Below, piece after piece: positions 1 to 8,742 of a DNA stretch of 42,010 bases. The translations under genes and the position numbers were made by a program. The notes under the pieces were generated by a model. The model was not told the DNA's origin and did no database searches. It saw only the letters and a program-made list of their open reading frames with translations. Position 1 is the first letter of the stretch, and each line of letters opens with the position of its first letter. The DNA comes from Caldiserica bacterium UBA4770 (GTDB lineage Bacteria; Caldisericota; Caldisericia; Caldisericales; Caldisericaceae): assembly GCA_002403335.1 (NCBI GenBank), contig DHHO01000010.1:1-42010 (forward strand), given 5' to 3'.

Positions 1-2
1 TG

Positions 3-2702
3 ACAGTATCCGAGGCATGCACTCTGCAGTCTAAGACTGTAGATGGAGTTGATGTCTCAAGCTGGTGCAACGCTGTTAATCTTGCAGCTGGTGCAAATAC
101 AGGAAGCATTAAGTCACTTCTTGGATTTACCCAGGATGTTACCTTTAATATCCTCAAGGTTCAGGATACTAACAATGACAGCTCTCTTACCGTGGTGGTA
201 GAGCTTAAGGATGCCTCTGATAACACTACTTCTGTTACTATCAACATCAAGTTAGATGAGACTGCCCCAACAATGGTAAGCCTCACTGCTAAAATCAATG
301 GAATTGATGTAACTTCCACAACAGGTGAACTAACCTGTAAACTTGGAAGCACAGTCTCCTCCATAAAGGTTCTTCTCTCAGAGCCAGTTACAGTTGTTGG
401 CACTCCTGTGGTTACAATTGATGAGCTTGAAGATGCACCTTACGGCACCATCTCTCTCGATTCCTCAGATTCAACTGGAAAGACCCTCATCGTCACTCCA
501 TACCCTGGCAATGAGACTGCAGGCCTTGTCGGTACCTTTACATTCAAAGTTCAGGCTGGCGCAGTGAAGGATGCCTGGGGCAATGAGAATGCAGAAACGA
601 CATTTACCCTGCATGTAACTGGTATTACTGTCACATTTGATTCACAGGGTGGAAGTGCAGTAGCTCCGCTGACAAACGTTGCATATGGCAGCAAGATAAC
701 GGAACCAACTCCTCCAACCCGTACTGGCTATACATTTGCAGGCTGGTACAAAGACGCTGCTTGCACGAATGCCTGGAACTTTGCTACTGATACAGTTACA
801 TCTGATATTACTCTCTATGCAAAGTGGACAATCAATACCTATACTGTGACCTTCAACTACAACTATGCTGGTGTAACAGAACCTTATGCCACTAAGTCTA
901 CTGCTTACAATACATCCCTTGGCTCTAATATGCCAGCAGACCCAACCCGTACTGGTTACACCTTTGCAAGCTGGAACACCAAGGCAGATGGAACTGGTGA
1001 TACATTCACAAGCACCACTGTTGTTACAGATAACATTACTGTCTATGCACAGTGGACAATCAATACCTACACTGTGACCTTCAACTACAACTATGCTGGT
1101 GTAACAGAACCTTATGCCACTAGGTCTACTGCTTACAATACGCCCCTTGGTTCTAATATGCCACTAGACCCAACCCGTACTGGTTACACCTTTGCAAGCT
1201 GGAACACCAAGGCAGATGGAACTGGTGTTACATTCACAAGCAGCACTGTTGTTACAGATAACATTACTGTCTATGCACAGTGGACAATCAACCAGTACAC
1301 CTTATCTACTATTCAGGTAGGCAACGGAACGGTATCAAAGAATCCAAGTCAGACAACTTATGATTATGGCACAAGCGTTGAACTTACCGCGACTCCTTCA
1401 TTGGGATGGCACTTTGTTTCCTGGTCTGGAGATGATGTCCCATCAGGACATGAAACTGACAATCCTCTAACAATTATTATGGATGCTAATAAGACAGTTA
1501 CCGCAACATTCTCTAACAAATATTACATTACTGCCTCCGTAAACAACACAAACTATGGCAACATCTCTCCTTCAGGTTCCGTTGAAGTCACCCAAGAAAC
1601 AGACCAGTCCTTTACCATTACTCCTAATACTGGCTGCTTCCTTAAAGAGGTTCTTGTTGATGGCGATATTGTATTCACTGTTGGTATGGGCCCTGATAAT
1701 GGAGTCCCTTCTTCTTATACCTACACCTTTAAAAATGTTCAATCTAACCACACCATTCATGCAGTCTTTGCCCCTGGTGTACTCAATTATGTTATTACTG
1801 CTTCAGCAGGCGAGGGTGGCACAATCTCTCCATCTGGTGATGTCTTAGTTCCTCAATTTGGTTCACAAACATTTACCATTACACCAGATACAAATTACCA
1901 TATCTACGATGTGTTAGTTGATGGAGTATCAGTCTTAGATGAATTAGTTGATAATAAATATACCTTTGAAAATGTTTCCGATAACCACACCATTGACGCA
2001 TACTTTGAGCATAACTACTTCAAAACGACTGCTCCGATAGGTTCTGAAGTATTCTCACCAACAGATACTATTAATGTTACCTGGGACGTAGAAGGCTTTG
2101 CAGGTACAGAAGGTAAGATAAGAGTCCTGTTCTACAACGGTTCAACCTGGTCTCTTGTTGCTTCTAACCTTGACCTTTCAGATGGTTCCTTTGATATAAC
2201 TCTTTCAGACAAGACCATTGTTGATCCATTAAGATGTAGAGTTCGTGCAGGTATCTATGACCCTGCAACAGGTGCATGGCTTACCTGGGGAACCAATGGA
2301 CAGTACTACGATGAATCAGGCCACTTCTGGATAGTAGATACTTCACCTACCAAATACTTTAAGACTACCTATCCAGTAGGTACTGAAGTATTCTCACCTA
2401 CCTCTACTATCCACATAACCTGGGATGAAGAAGGCTTTACAGAAACAGAAGGTAAGGTAAGAGTCCTCTTCTACAACGGTTCAACCTGGTCTCTTGTTGC
2501 TTCTGACCTTAACCTTGCAGACGGTTCCTTTGACCTTAATCTCTCCACTCAAACAATTGTTGACCCACTCCGTTGCAGAGTCCGTGTTGGTGCCTATGAC
2601 CCTGCAACAGGTGCATGGCTTACCTGGGGAACCAATGGACAGTATTATGATGAATCAGGTCACTTCTGGGTAATACCATACCTCACCAATAACCTCTTCT
2701 AG
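3..2702 (+). CDS. Giant surface/secreted InlB-repeat protein, 5' end cut by window
   Basis: The frame is open from base 3 with no stop, so this is the C-terminal 899 residues of a longer protein; the GTG at 192 is not the true start. In order the visible part has Ig-like beta-sheet sequence (to about residue 205, resembling SbsA-type Ig domains), three Listeria-Bacteroides (InlB B) repeats with the hallmark GYTFAGWY/GYTFASWNT and ITLYAKWT/ITVYAQWT strings (about 207-428), three divergent InlB-like repeats ending in VTATFS, IHAVFAPG and IDAYFEH (about 430-670), and two Ig-like modules of about 110 residues ending ESGHFWI/ESGHFWV (672-899). The last module type looks like Kre9/Knh1-type Ig domains (inference). 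Such proteins are normally extracellular, acting in adhesion or as cell-surface structure. There are no catalytic motifs. The C-terminal third is nearly identical to that of the next gene. An intrinsic terminator follows. Confidence 0.85.
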   Translation, partial: TVSEACTLQSKTVDGVDVSSWCNAVNLAAGANTGSIKSLLGFTQDVTFNILKVQDTNNDSSLTVVVELKDASDNTTSVTINIKLDETAPTMVSLTAKINGIDVTSTTGELTCKLGSTVSSIKVLLSEPVTVVGTPVVTIDELEDAPYGTISLDSSDSTGKTLIVTPYPGNETAGLVGTFTFKVQAGAVKDAWGNENAETTFTLHVTGITVTFDSQGGSAVAPLTNVAYGSKITEPTPPTRTGYTFAGWYKDAACTNAWNFATDTVTSDITLYAKWTINTYTVTFNYNYAGVTEPYATKSTAYNTSLGSNMPADPTRTGYTFASWNTKADGTGDTFTSTTVVTDNITVYAQWTINTYTVTFNYNYAGVTEPYATRSTAYNTPLGSNMPLDPTRTGYTFASWNTKADGTGVTFTSSTVVTDNITVYAQWTINQYTLSTIQVGNGTVSKNPSQTTYDYGTSVELTATPSLGWHFVSWSGDDVPSGHETDNPLTIIMDANKTVTATFSNKYYITASVNNTNYGNISPSGSVEVTQETDQSFTITPNTGCFLKEVLVDGDIVFTVGMGPDNGVPSSYTYTFKNVQSNHTIHAVFAPGVLNYVITASAGEGGTISPSGDVLVPQFGSQTFTITPDTNYHIYDVLVDGVSVLDELVDNKYTFENVSDNHTIDAYFEHNYFKTTAPIGSEVFSPTDTINVTWDVEGFAGTEGKIRVLFYNGSTWSLVASNLDLSDGSFDITLSDKTIVDPLRCRVRAGIYDPATGAWLTWGTNGQYYDESGHFWIVDTSPTKYFKTTYPVGTEVFSPTSTIHITWDEEGFTETEGKVRVLFYNGSTWSLVASDLNLADGSFDLNLSTQTIVDPLRCRVRVGAYDPATGAWLTWGTNGQYYDESGHFWVIPYLTNNLF
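831..1286 (+). repeat. Two tandem 228-bp intragenic repeats (InlB B-repeat units)
   Basis: The string ATCAATACCT recurs at 831 and 1059 and the unit ends at 1286 where ATCAACCAG begins, giving an exact 228-bp (76-codon) period. The copies differ at only a few positions, so the duplication is recent. Each encodes one Listeria-Bacteroides repeat. Confidence 0.85.
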
Positions 2703-2769
2703 TATAGACTCTATACTTAACTAATGATTTAAGGGCTGCTCATAAACAGGGCAGCCCTTATTCTTTTTG
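1789..2769 (+). repeat. Dispersed repeat copy 1: shared 3' end of giant gene plus terminator
   Basis: This stretch, encoding the last InlB-like repeat and both Ig-like modules, is nearly identical in DNA to 7735-8710 at the end of the next gene. Blocks such as 2160-2340 differ from their partner at only a few bases, and the similarity continues past the stop codons into the hairpin. Confidence 0.85.
2731..2769 (+). terminator. Rho-independent terminator of the first giant gene
   Basis: A perfect 9-bp stem AAGGGCTGC / GCAGCCCTT with an 11-base loop is followed by ATTCTTTTT, 28 bases after the stop codon. Confidence 0.85.
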
Positions 2770-2827
2770 ATCATTACAAAGGCTTTTTTAAGTCATTGTA
2801 AGGAAGTGCTACTTTTTGCTTTTTCTT

Positions 2828-2991
2828 GTCATTGCGCACTCCTTTCCTTGACGAAGTCAAGTAACCGTGTTTTACGGTTGAAGCAATCTCGTCTTTAATG
2901 TCTTTTGGGTGGAGTATTGAGGAGGGTCTTTTTACCTCCTCAAATTGGAAAAGGCGGGATTGCCACGGCTTCTTCGAAGCCTCGCAATGAC
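2828..2991. repeat. Intergenic palindromic (REP/MITE-like) element, copy 1
   Basis: The element starts with GTCATTGCG and ends with CGCAATGAC, so its ends are inverted repeats, about 164 bp apart. It contains the core GCAATCTCGTCTTTAATG followed by a stretch reading TTTTGGGTGGAG, which recurs at about 41234 in the same orientation and at about 30535, 31684 and 31892 in the other. No transposase is encoded. The rest of the 2703-3260 gap holds no gene that I can support; its last 80 bases hold the promoter of the next gene. Confidence 0.75.
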
Positions 2992-3184
2992 AAAAAAAGA
3001 AGAGTCGTAATGACAGATAGAGTGAAAGGTGATTATTTCTCTGGTATTCACAATGATGGAGGAGGGGATTCTAAACGAGATTAAAAATCTTGCTTGAAAA
3101 GAATAACTCTACCTAAGTCTGATACATTGAGGCGAAGGTGGGAGAGTTTTTGCAATATATCAGCTTTTATTAATTTTATTTATC

Positions 3185-3212
3185 TTGCAAAGAGTTTGAT
3201 TTTAATTATAAT
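3185..3212 (+). promoter_or_regulatory. Sigma70-like promoter of the second giant gene
   Basis: TTGCAA (3185-3190) and a perfect TATAAT (3207-3212) are 16 bases apart, about 48 bases upstream of the start codon, with AAGGAGG (3250-3256) as the ribosome site before ATG 3261. Confidence 0.65.
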
Positions 3213-3260
3213 GATAGTAATTTTATGTTTCAATAATAAATAAGAAAGAAGGAGGTTTAA

Positions 3261-6200
3261 ATGCAAAAGAAATTGTTTTCACTACTCATTGCACTTGCAA
3301 TGGTAGTAGCACTCACTGCTCCTTTGGGACAAGGTGTTAAAGGGGCAGCTTCTGTTTCTGTTGGGTCAATTCCTTCTTATATCCCGATTGATTGTTCTGA
3401 TACAGGTACGCCAGGGAACGGCACTCCTATTGCGGTTTTTGTTAGTGTAACTGGAGGAGCTGCTAATACAACTTATCAAATCAAAAGTAGAGTTGGTTTT
3501 ACTACTCCAACTTATTCTTCTACTGATTTAATTTATGCTATCTGGTGGGCAAATGTTGGAACTTTGCCTTATTCCTGGGGCACTGATACTACTGCTTGGT
3601 CATCAACATGGCCTATTATTACTGATGGAAGCGGAAATTGGTCAGGTTGGCTTGTGACAAAAGTGAATACTTCAATTACTACTAAGACAAATTTTGACTG
3701 GTCTAAAAACATTTTTTATGTTGCAAGGTTTCGAGAAGGTAGTAATAACAGGGATTCTGGTTCTGTCTCAATAACTCCTCTTAATATGTCTTCATCTGGC
3801 TCTGGTACTCTTGGCGGCTGGATTGAAGGAAGCGCCACTTTGAACGGAAGTCCTGCACAGAATAAAGTCGTTGTAGTGAAAAGCGGAACCACGATAATTG
3901 GCATTTACTTAACAGAAGACAACGGAGTCAATGAAGGTTACTCATCCACCCCTGGTTATTTTAAAGTGGGAGTTCCTGCTGGTGGCCCATATACACTTGA
4001 ATTATGGGATCCTGCGACAAATGCTCCCTATGTTGGCTCAGCAACTGTTGATAGCGTAACTGCAGGTAATGTAACATCAGGTGTTATACTAAGTGTGACA
4101 GCAAATGCTGCGCCCACCCTTGACTGGACAGGTGAAGAAGGTTATGAAAGTGATGGTGTCGAGCCATCATCAGGCGCTTCATCAACTACATTTGTCTACA
4201 GGGTGAAATACACTGATGCTGATAATGATGCACCTCTTTCAGGATATCCAAAAGTTCATATACTAAAATCTTCTGTTGAGATTTCAGGAAGCCCATTTGC
4301 TATGAATGAGGTCGACTCTTCAGATACGACTTATACCGATGGCAAATTGTATACTTACTCAACAACGCTTTCTGCAGGAAGTGATTATACTTATTACTTT
4401 GAAGCAAAAGACGCAAATAGTCTTAATGCAACAGGTACTCCAACATCTCCGCAGGCTGGTCCAACTGTATCAGGCGATGGCATTCCTCCTGTTATATACG
4501 GTGTTAAGCCATACAGGATGTCTTCAACTTATGATGTGCGTCCTGACATTTCTGCTTCGTATACAGATGATGATAGCGGAATTGATAAAGCTTCGGCATA
4601 TGTAAAGCTGGATGGTGTTGATGTAACCTCACAAGCAAGTGTTACTTCAACAGGGCTTACGTATACCCCTTCGAGCGACTTAACTTTTGGTACTCATACT
4701 GTTGAAGTTGGCGTTAGCGATAATGCTGGAAATTTAAAAACATTACAGTGGTACTTTACCATAATAGAGCCTCTTACAACACCAAATCATTATTTTGGCG
4801 TACCTCATTCTCATACATCTTATTCTGACGGTGCGCTTACCCCCTACGATGCTTTTACCTATGCAAGGGATACAGCAAATATAGATTTCCTTGCAATTAC
4901 AGACCACTCCAACTCTATTGATGCTACAGAGTGGGCAGATACTCTTACTCAGGCAGATGCATTTACTGAGGATGGAGTTTTTGTAGGTTTGCGTGGATTT
5001 GAATACACGCACACAGCAGACGGTCACATTAATGTTTATAATTCAGACACTTATGTCAGTAGAAATGATTCAAACTATAATACAATAACTAAGTTTTACA
5101 CTTGGCTAAAATCACAACCAGATGGAGTTTTTGCTCAATTTAACCACCCCTTCACGCTTGATGATTTCCTTGGTTTTGCATATGACAGTGATGTTGACAA
5201 AAAAATGACTCTTCAAGAGGTGGGAAACGGGTCTCCACCATACTCCTATGCGCGTCTTGAAGAGGCATACATTTATGCACTTGATAAGGGATGGCATGTT
5301 GGTGCAACCAACGGGCAGGACAATCATTCAGAAAACTGGGGGTATCCGCCTGACAATCTTACTGGCATTGTTGCTAATAACCTGACAAAGCAGGATGTTA
5401 TTGATGCATTGATATTAATGAGGACTTACAGCAGTGAGGATAGAAATCTCAGTGTCTCTTTCCTTGCAAATGATTACTGGATGGGTTCAACCATACCTGT
5501 TACTGGTGGTGAAAAAATACAATTCACTCTCGAAATTAATGACCCCGATGCTACTGATGACATAGATACTATTCAGATAATTACAAAAGGCGGTGAAGTT
5601 CTCTATGAAATACCAGATATTGGTTCTAATTCCTACTCAGGAAGCTATGATTACATTTTCTCTGGTGGCGGGAAGTGGTTCTACCTGAAGGTTGTGGAGC
5701 AAGATGGTAACATTGCAATAACTGCTCCTATTTGGACGCCATCTGCAGATATCGATCTGAAAGTGACAGGCCTTTCTTATTCGCCGAAGACTGTTCTTCC
5801 TGGAAAATTAACAACCCTTACAGCGACAGTAACAAATAGTGGTTTAAATTCATACACTGGGTTAACACTCTCTTTCTATGATGGCGACCCAGATGCAGGT
5901 GGAATTCTTATTGGAACAAATACTGTTGATGTACCCGAAGGTGCACTTATCACAAGCTCAGTTTCCTGGACACCTACGACAAGTGGAAAGCACACCATTT
6001 ATGCTGTGCTTGAAGTACCTACTGGAGATGAACCATCGGATAATGTCCAAACAGCGGTGATAGATGTTGTTCAGAGCATTGGGAAAACCGTTTTGATTGA
6101 CCGTTATCATAAAAATGATTATACTTCTACAACCGGTCTTTCTAACCTAACTGAATTTGCAGACTTACTTGCAATTAATGGATACAATGTGATTGATTCT

Positions 6201-8666
6201 AACCAGGAAATTACTACTGCAGTGCTTATAGGTGTTGATGTCCTGGTGATTACTTATCCTCAAAGTGGAACAGGTCAGAGGGATATTTCTTCTTCTGAAA
6301 TGGATGCAATAAGGGCATTCGTAGCAAATGGTGGTGCGCTACTCTTTACGGGTAAATCAAACTACGGAGAAGACCCAACAAGATATAACGACTTCCTCAC
6401 ATCAATGGGTATTGGAATGATAATAAACCACGACAATATTTATGACGATATCGATAACTATGGTTATCAGTGGAGCCTCAACTTGAGGAACTTCCCTGAC
6501 ACCCCAAGCGGTATTGGTAAAGACATTTCAAATGTGAGGTTCTTTAGTGGTGCAACACTTATTAAGCCCGATAAAACTGCACTTGTGTCTGACCCAACAA
6601 ATAATATTGAAGTGCTTGCTTTTGCAAATACGACAAGCTGGGATGAAGACGATACCACAAATTTGACTCATGTTGGGGAAGGCTACTATATTTATAGTTA
6701 TCATTCAAATCCGAATGGTTCTTCAATGCCTGCAATGGCAGTCCAGACACTTCCAAATGGTTCAAGAGTGGCAGTGCTTGGTAGAGCAATTTTCTCTAAC
6801 TATGAATTTGGCAACTGGATTGAAGGGCAGGCAGCATGCAACAATGAGGCATTTACATTAAGACTTGTTGATTGGCTTTCTGGTTATAACAGAACAACAA
6901 CTATTGCTGAAGCTCGTGCTGATGAAGATGATGATGGTGTTCCTGACAGACTTGATGAGAAAGTTACTATTACAGGAAAGGTAACATCTGGCACAGGTAA
7001 ATTCTTTGATGTTATATATTTGCAGGATGAAACTGGTGGTATTACTGTTTTTGGCACGGTTCCTTCTGATAAGATAATTCAAGAAGGGGCAGTTATGCAG
7101 GTTACGGGTGTGATTGATCACTACAATGGTGATATAGAACTCCAATTTTCAGATTTCTCCAAGGATTTCTTGTGGGTTGGATGGACTACTACACCTGAAC
7201 CACGGGTATTTTCTACAGGTGCCCTCAACCTTGAAGAAAATGAAGGTTGGCTCGTTAAAACAGAAGGTTTTGTTACCGAGGTTATTGATGCTGGAACCTG
7301 CAAAATCAACGATGGAAGTGGAGACATTATTGTATTTATTGATGGTTACATTGGGACACTACCTGCTGGCACAAAGGCTGGAGATTATATGGTTGTTATT
7401 GGTCTTTCGGGTGAATACGCAGGTGGGCATAGAATTAGAGTAAGGCAACCAAGTGATATTGAAGTTAGATCTTCGTTTATAATTACATCTACTGCGACTT
7501 CTGGTGGTACAATTTCGCCAGTAGGTGATGTGAGCGTTAGCCCTGGGGGAAGTCAAACTTTTGAAATGACTCCAAATCCTAATTATTATCTAAAACAAGT
7601 TCTCGTTGATGGCGTTATTGTATTCCCTGTTGGGATGGAGCCTCAACAATTACCTACTGGTACTTATACCTACACCTTCACAAATGTAATTTCTGATCAT
7701 ACCATTCATGCAGTCTTTGCACCTGGCTTCCTGCAGTATGTTATTACTGCCTCAGCAGGCGAGGGTGGCACAATCTCTCCATCTGGTGATGTCTTAGTTT
7801 CTCAATTTGACTCACAAACATTCACAATCACTCCTAATACTGGTTATCATATCTACGATGTAAAGGTTGATGGTGCTTCAGTCTTAGATGAATTGGTTGA
7901 TAATACATACACCTTTGAAAATGTTTCCGATAACCACACCATTGAAGCATACTTTGAGCATAACTACATCAAGACTACATATCCTGTTGGTACAGAGGTC
8001 TTCTTACCAACAGATGCAATTAATGTAACCTGGGATGTAGCAGGCTTTGCAGGTACAGAAGGTAAGATAAGAGTCCTCTTCTACAACGGCTTAAACTGGA
8101 CAATTGTTGCTTCTAACCTTGACCTTTCAGATGGTTCCTTTGATATAACTCTTTCAGACAAGACCATTGTTGATCCATTAAGATGTAGAGTTCGTGCAGG
8201 CATCTATGACCCTGCAACAGGTGCATGGCTTACCTGGGGAACCAATGGACAGTACTACGATGAATCAGGTCACTTCTGGATAGTAGATACTTCACCTACC
8301 AAATACTTTAAAACCACTGCTCCGATAGGTACCGAAGTATTCTCTCCTACATCTACTATCCACATTACCTGGGATGAAGAAGGCTTTACAGAAACAGAAG
8401 GTAAGGTAAGAGTCCTCTTCTACAACGGCTCAACCTGGTCTCTTGTTGCTTCTAACCTTAACCTTGCAGACGGTTCCTTTGACCTTAATCTCTCCACTCA
8501 AACAATTGTTGACCCACTCCGTTGCAGAGTCCGTGTTGGTGCCTATGACCCTGTAACAGGTGCATGGCTTACCTGGGGAACCAATGGACAGTACTACGAT
8601 GAATCAGGTCACTTCTGGGTAATAGAACAGGAACTGCCTCCAACAAACAGTATAATCTATACTTAG
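3261..8666 (+). CDS. Giant secreted multidomain protein with PHP (CehA/McbA-type) metallohydrolase domain
   Basis: The 1801-residue protein starts with a Sec signal peptide (positive MQKK, hydrophobic LLIALAMVVALTA, likely cut near residue 29) behind a strong Shine-Dalgarno. Beta-rich N-terminal sequence and an Ig-like segment (about 410-505) lead into a PHP phosphoesterase domain (about 508-800) with H516-S-H518 and SDG, then AITDH, FNHPF and GQDNH, the metal-ligand motifs of CehA/McbA-type hydrolases. Then come a CARDB-like domain (about 827-933), a segment like class I amidotransferase/ThuA folds (about 940-1210, FVANGGALLFTG), an OB-fold-like region (about 1230-1400), two divergent InlB-like repeats (about 1404-1567) and two Ig-like modules (1568-1795) shared with the upstream gene. 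A role in extracellular phosphoester or organic-ester hydrolysis is inferred; the substrate is unknown. It is probably transcribed alone, with its own promoter and terminator. Confidence 0.85.
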   Translation: MQKKLFSLLIALAMVVALTAPLGQGVKGAASVSVGSIPSYIPIDCSDTGTPGNGTPIAVFVSVTGGAANTTYQIKSRVGFTTPTYSSTDLIYAIWWANVGTLPYSWGTDTTAWSSTWPIITDGSGNWSGWLVTKVNTSITTKTNFDWSKNIFYVARFREGSNNRDSGSVSITPLNMSSSGSGTLGGWIEGSATLNGSPAQNKVVVVKSGTTIIGIYLTEDNGVNEGYSSTPGYFKVGVPAGGPYTLELWDPATNAPYVGSATVDSVTAGNVTSGVILSVTANAAPTLDWTGEEGYESDGVEPSSGASSTTFVYRVKYTDADNDAPLSGYPKVHILKSSVEISGSPFAMNEVDSSDTTYTDGKLYTYSTTLSAGSDYTYYFEAKDANSLNATGTPTSPQAGPTVSGDGIPPVIYGVKPYRMSSTYDVRPDISASYTDDDSGIDKASAYVKLDGVDVTSQASVTSTGLTYTPSSDLTFGTHTVEVGVSDNAGNLKTLQWYFTIIEPLTTPNHYFGVPHSHTSYSDGALTPYDAFTYARDTANIDFLAITDHSNSIDATEWADTLTQADAFTEDGVFVGLRGFEYTHTADGHINVYNSDTYVSRNDSNYNTITKFYTWLKSQPDGVFAQFNHPFTLDDFLGFAYDSDVDKKMTLQEVGNGSPPYSYARLEEAYIYALDKGWHVGATNGQDNHSENWGYPPDNLTGIVANNLTKQDVIDALILMRTYSSEDRNLSVSFLANDYWMGSTIPVTGGEKIQFTLEINDPDATDDIDTIQIITKGGEVLYEIPDIGSNSYSGSYDYIFSGGGKWFYLKVVEQDGNIAITAPIWTPSADIDLKVTGLSYSPKTVLPGKLTTLTATVTNSGLNSYTGLTLSFYDGDPDAGGILIGTNTVDVPEGALITSSVSWTPTTSGKHTIYAVLEVPTGDEPSDNVQTAVIDVVQSIGKTVLIDRYHKNDYTSTTGLSNLTEFADLLAINGYNVIDSNQEITTAVLIGVDVLVITYPQSGTGQRDISSSEMDAIRAFVANGGALLFTGKSNYGEDPTRYNDFLTSMGIGMIINHDNIYDDIDNYGYQWSLNLRNFPDTPSGIGKDISNVRFFSGATLIKPDKTALVSDPTNNIEVLAFANTTSWDEDDTTNLTHVGEGYYIYSYHSNPNGSSMPAMAVQTLPNGSRVAVLGRAIFSNYEFGNWIEGQAACNNEAFTLRLVDWLSGYNRTTTIAEARADEDDDGVPDRLDEKVTITGKVTSGTGKFFDVIYLQDETGGITVFGTVPSDKIIQEGAVMQVTGVIDHYNGDIELQFSDFSKDFLWVGWTTTPEPRVFSTGALNLEENEGWLVKTEGFVTEVIDAGTCKINDGSGDIIVFIDGYIGTLPAGTKAGDYMVVIGLSGEYAGGHRIRVRQPSDIEVRSSFIITSTATSGGTISPVGDVSVSPGGSQTFEMTPNPNYYLKQVLVDGVIVFPVGMEPQQLPTGTYTYTFTNVISDHTIHAVFAPGFLQYVITASAGEGGTISPSGDVLVSQFDSQTFTITPNTGYHIYDVKVDGASVLDELVDNTYTFENVSDNHTIEAYFEHNYIKTTYPVGTEVFLPTDAINVTWDVAGFAGTEGKIRVLFYNGLNWTIVASNLDLSDGSFDITLSDKTIVDPLRCRVRAGIYDPATGAWLTWGTNGQYYDESGHFWIVDTSPTKYFKTTAPIGTEVFSPTSTIHITWDEEGFTETEGKVRVLFYNGSTWSLVASNLNLADGSFDLNLSTQTIVDPLRCRVRVGAYDPVTGAWLTWGTNGQYYDESGHFWVIEQELPPTNSIIYT

Positions 8667-8710
8667 CTAATACTTTAAGGGCTGCTCATTTTCAGAGTAG
8701 CCCTTTCTTC
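7735..8710 (+). repeat. Dispersed repeat copy 2: shared 3' end of giant gene plus terminator
   Basis: This is the partner of 1789-2769. It encodes one InlB-like repeat and two Ig-like modules and extends to the terminator. The two internal modules (about 7960-8300 and 8300-8640) are also related to each other, but more distantly than each is to its counterpart in the other gene. Confidence 0.85.
8677..8710 (+). terminator. Terminator between convergent genes
   Basis: AAGGGCTGCT pairs with AGTAGCCCTT (one G-U pair), followed by TCTTCTGT, just after the giant gene and 33 bases before the end of the convergent ugd. It is clearly related to the hairpin at 2731, with one arm changed. Confidence 0.75.
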
Positions 8711-8742
8711 TGTAGCATTAAAGATTCTTGTGTTGAAATACT

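Noticed and set aside
2703..3260. Possible CRISPR array or small-RNA locus in the repeat-bearing gap
   Set aside because: The repeats are palindromic, irregularly spaced and dispersed between operons, with no regular spacers and no cas genes in the window.
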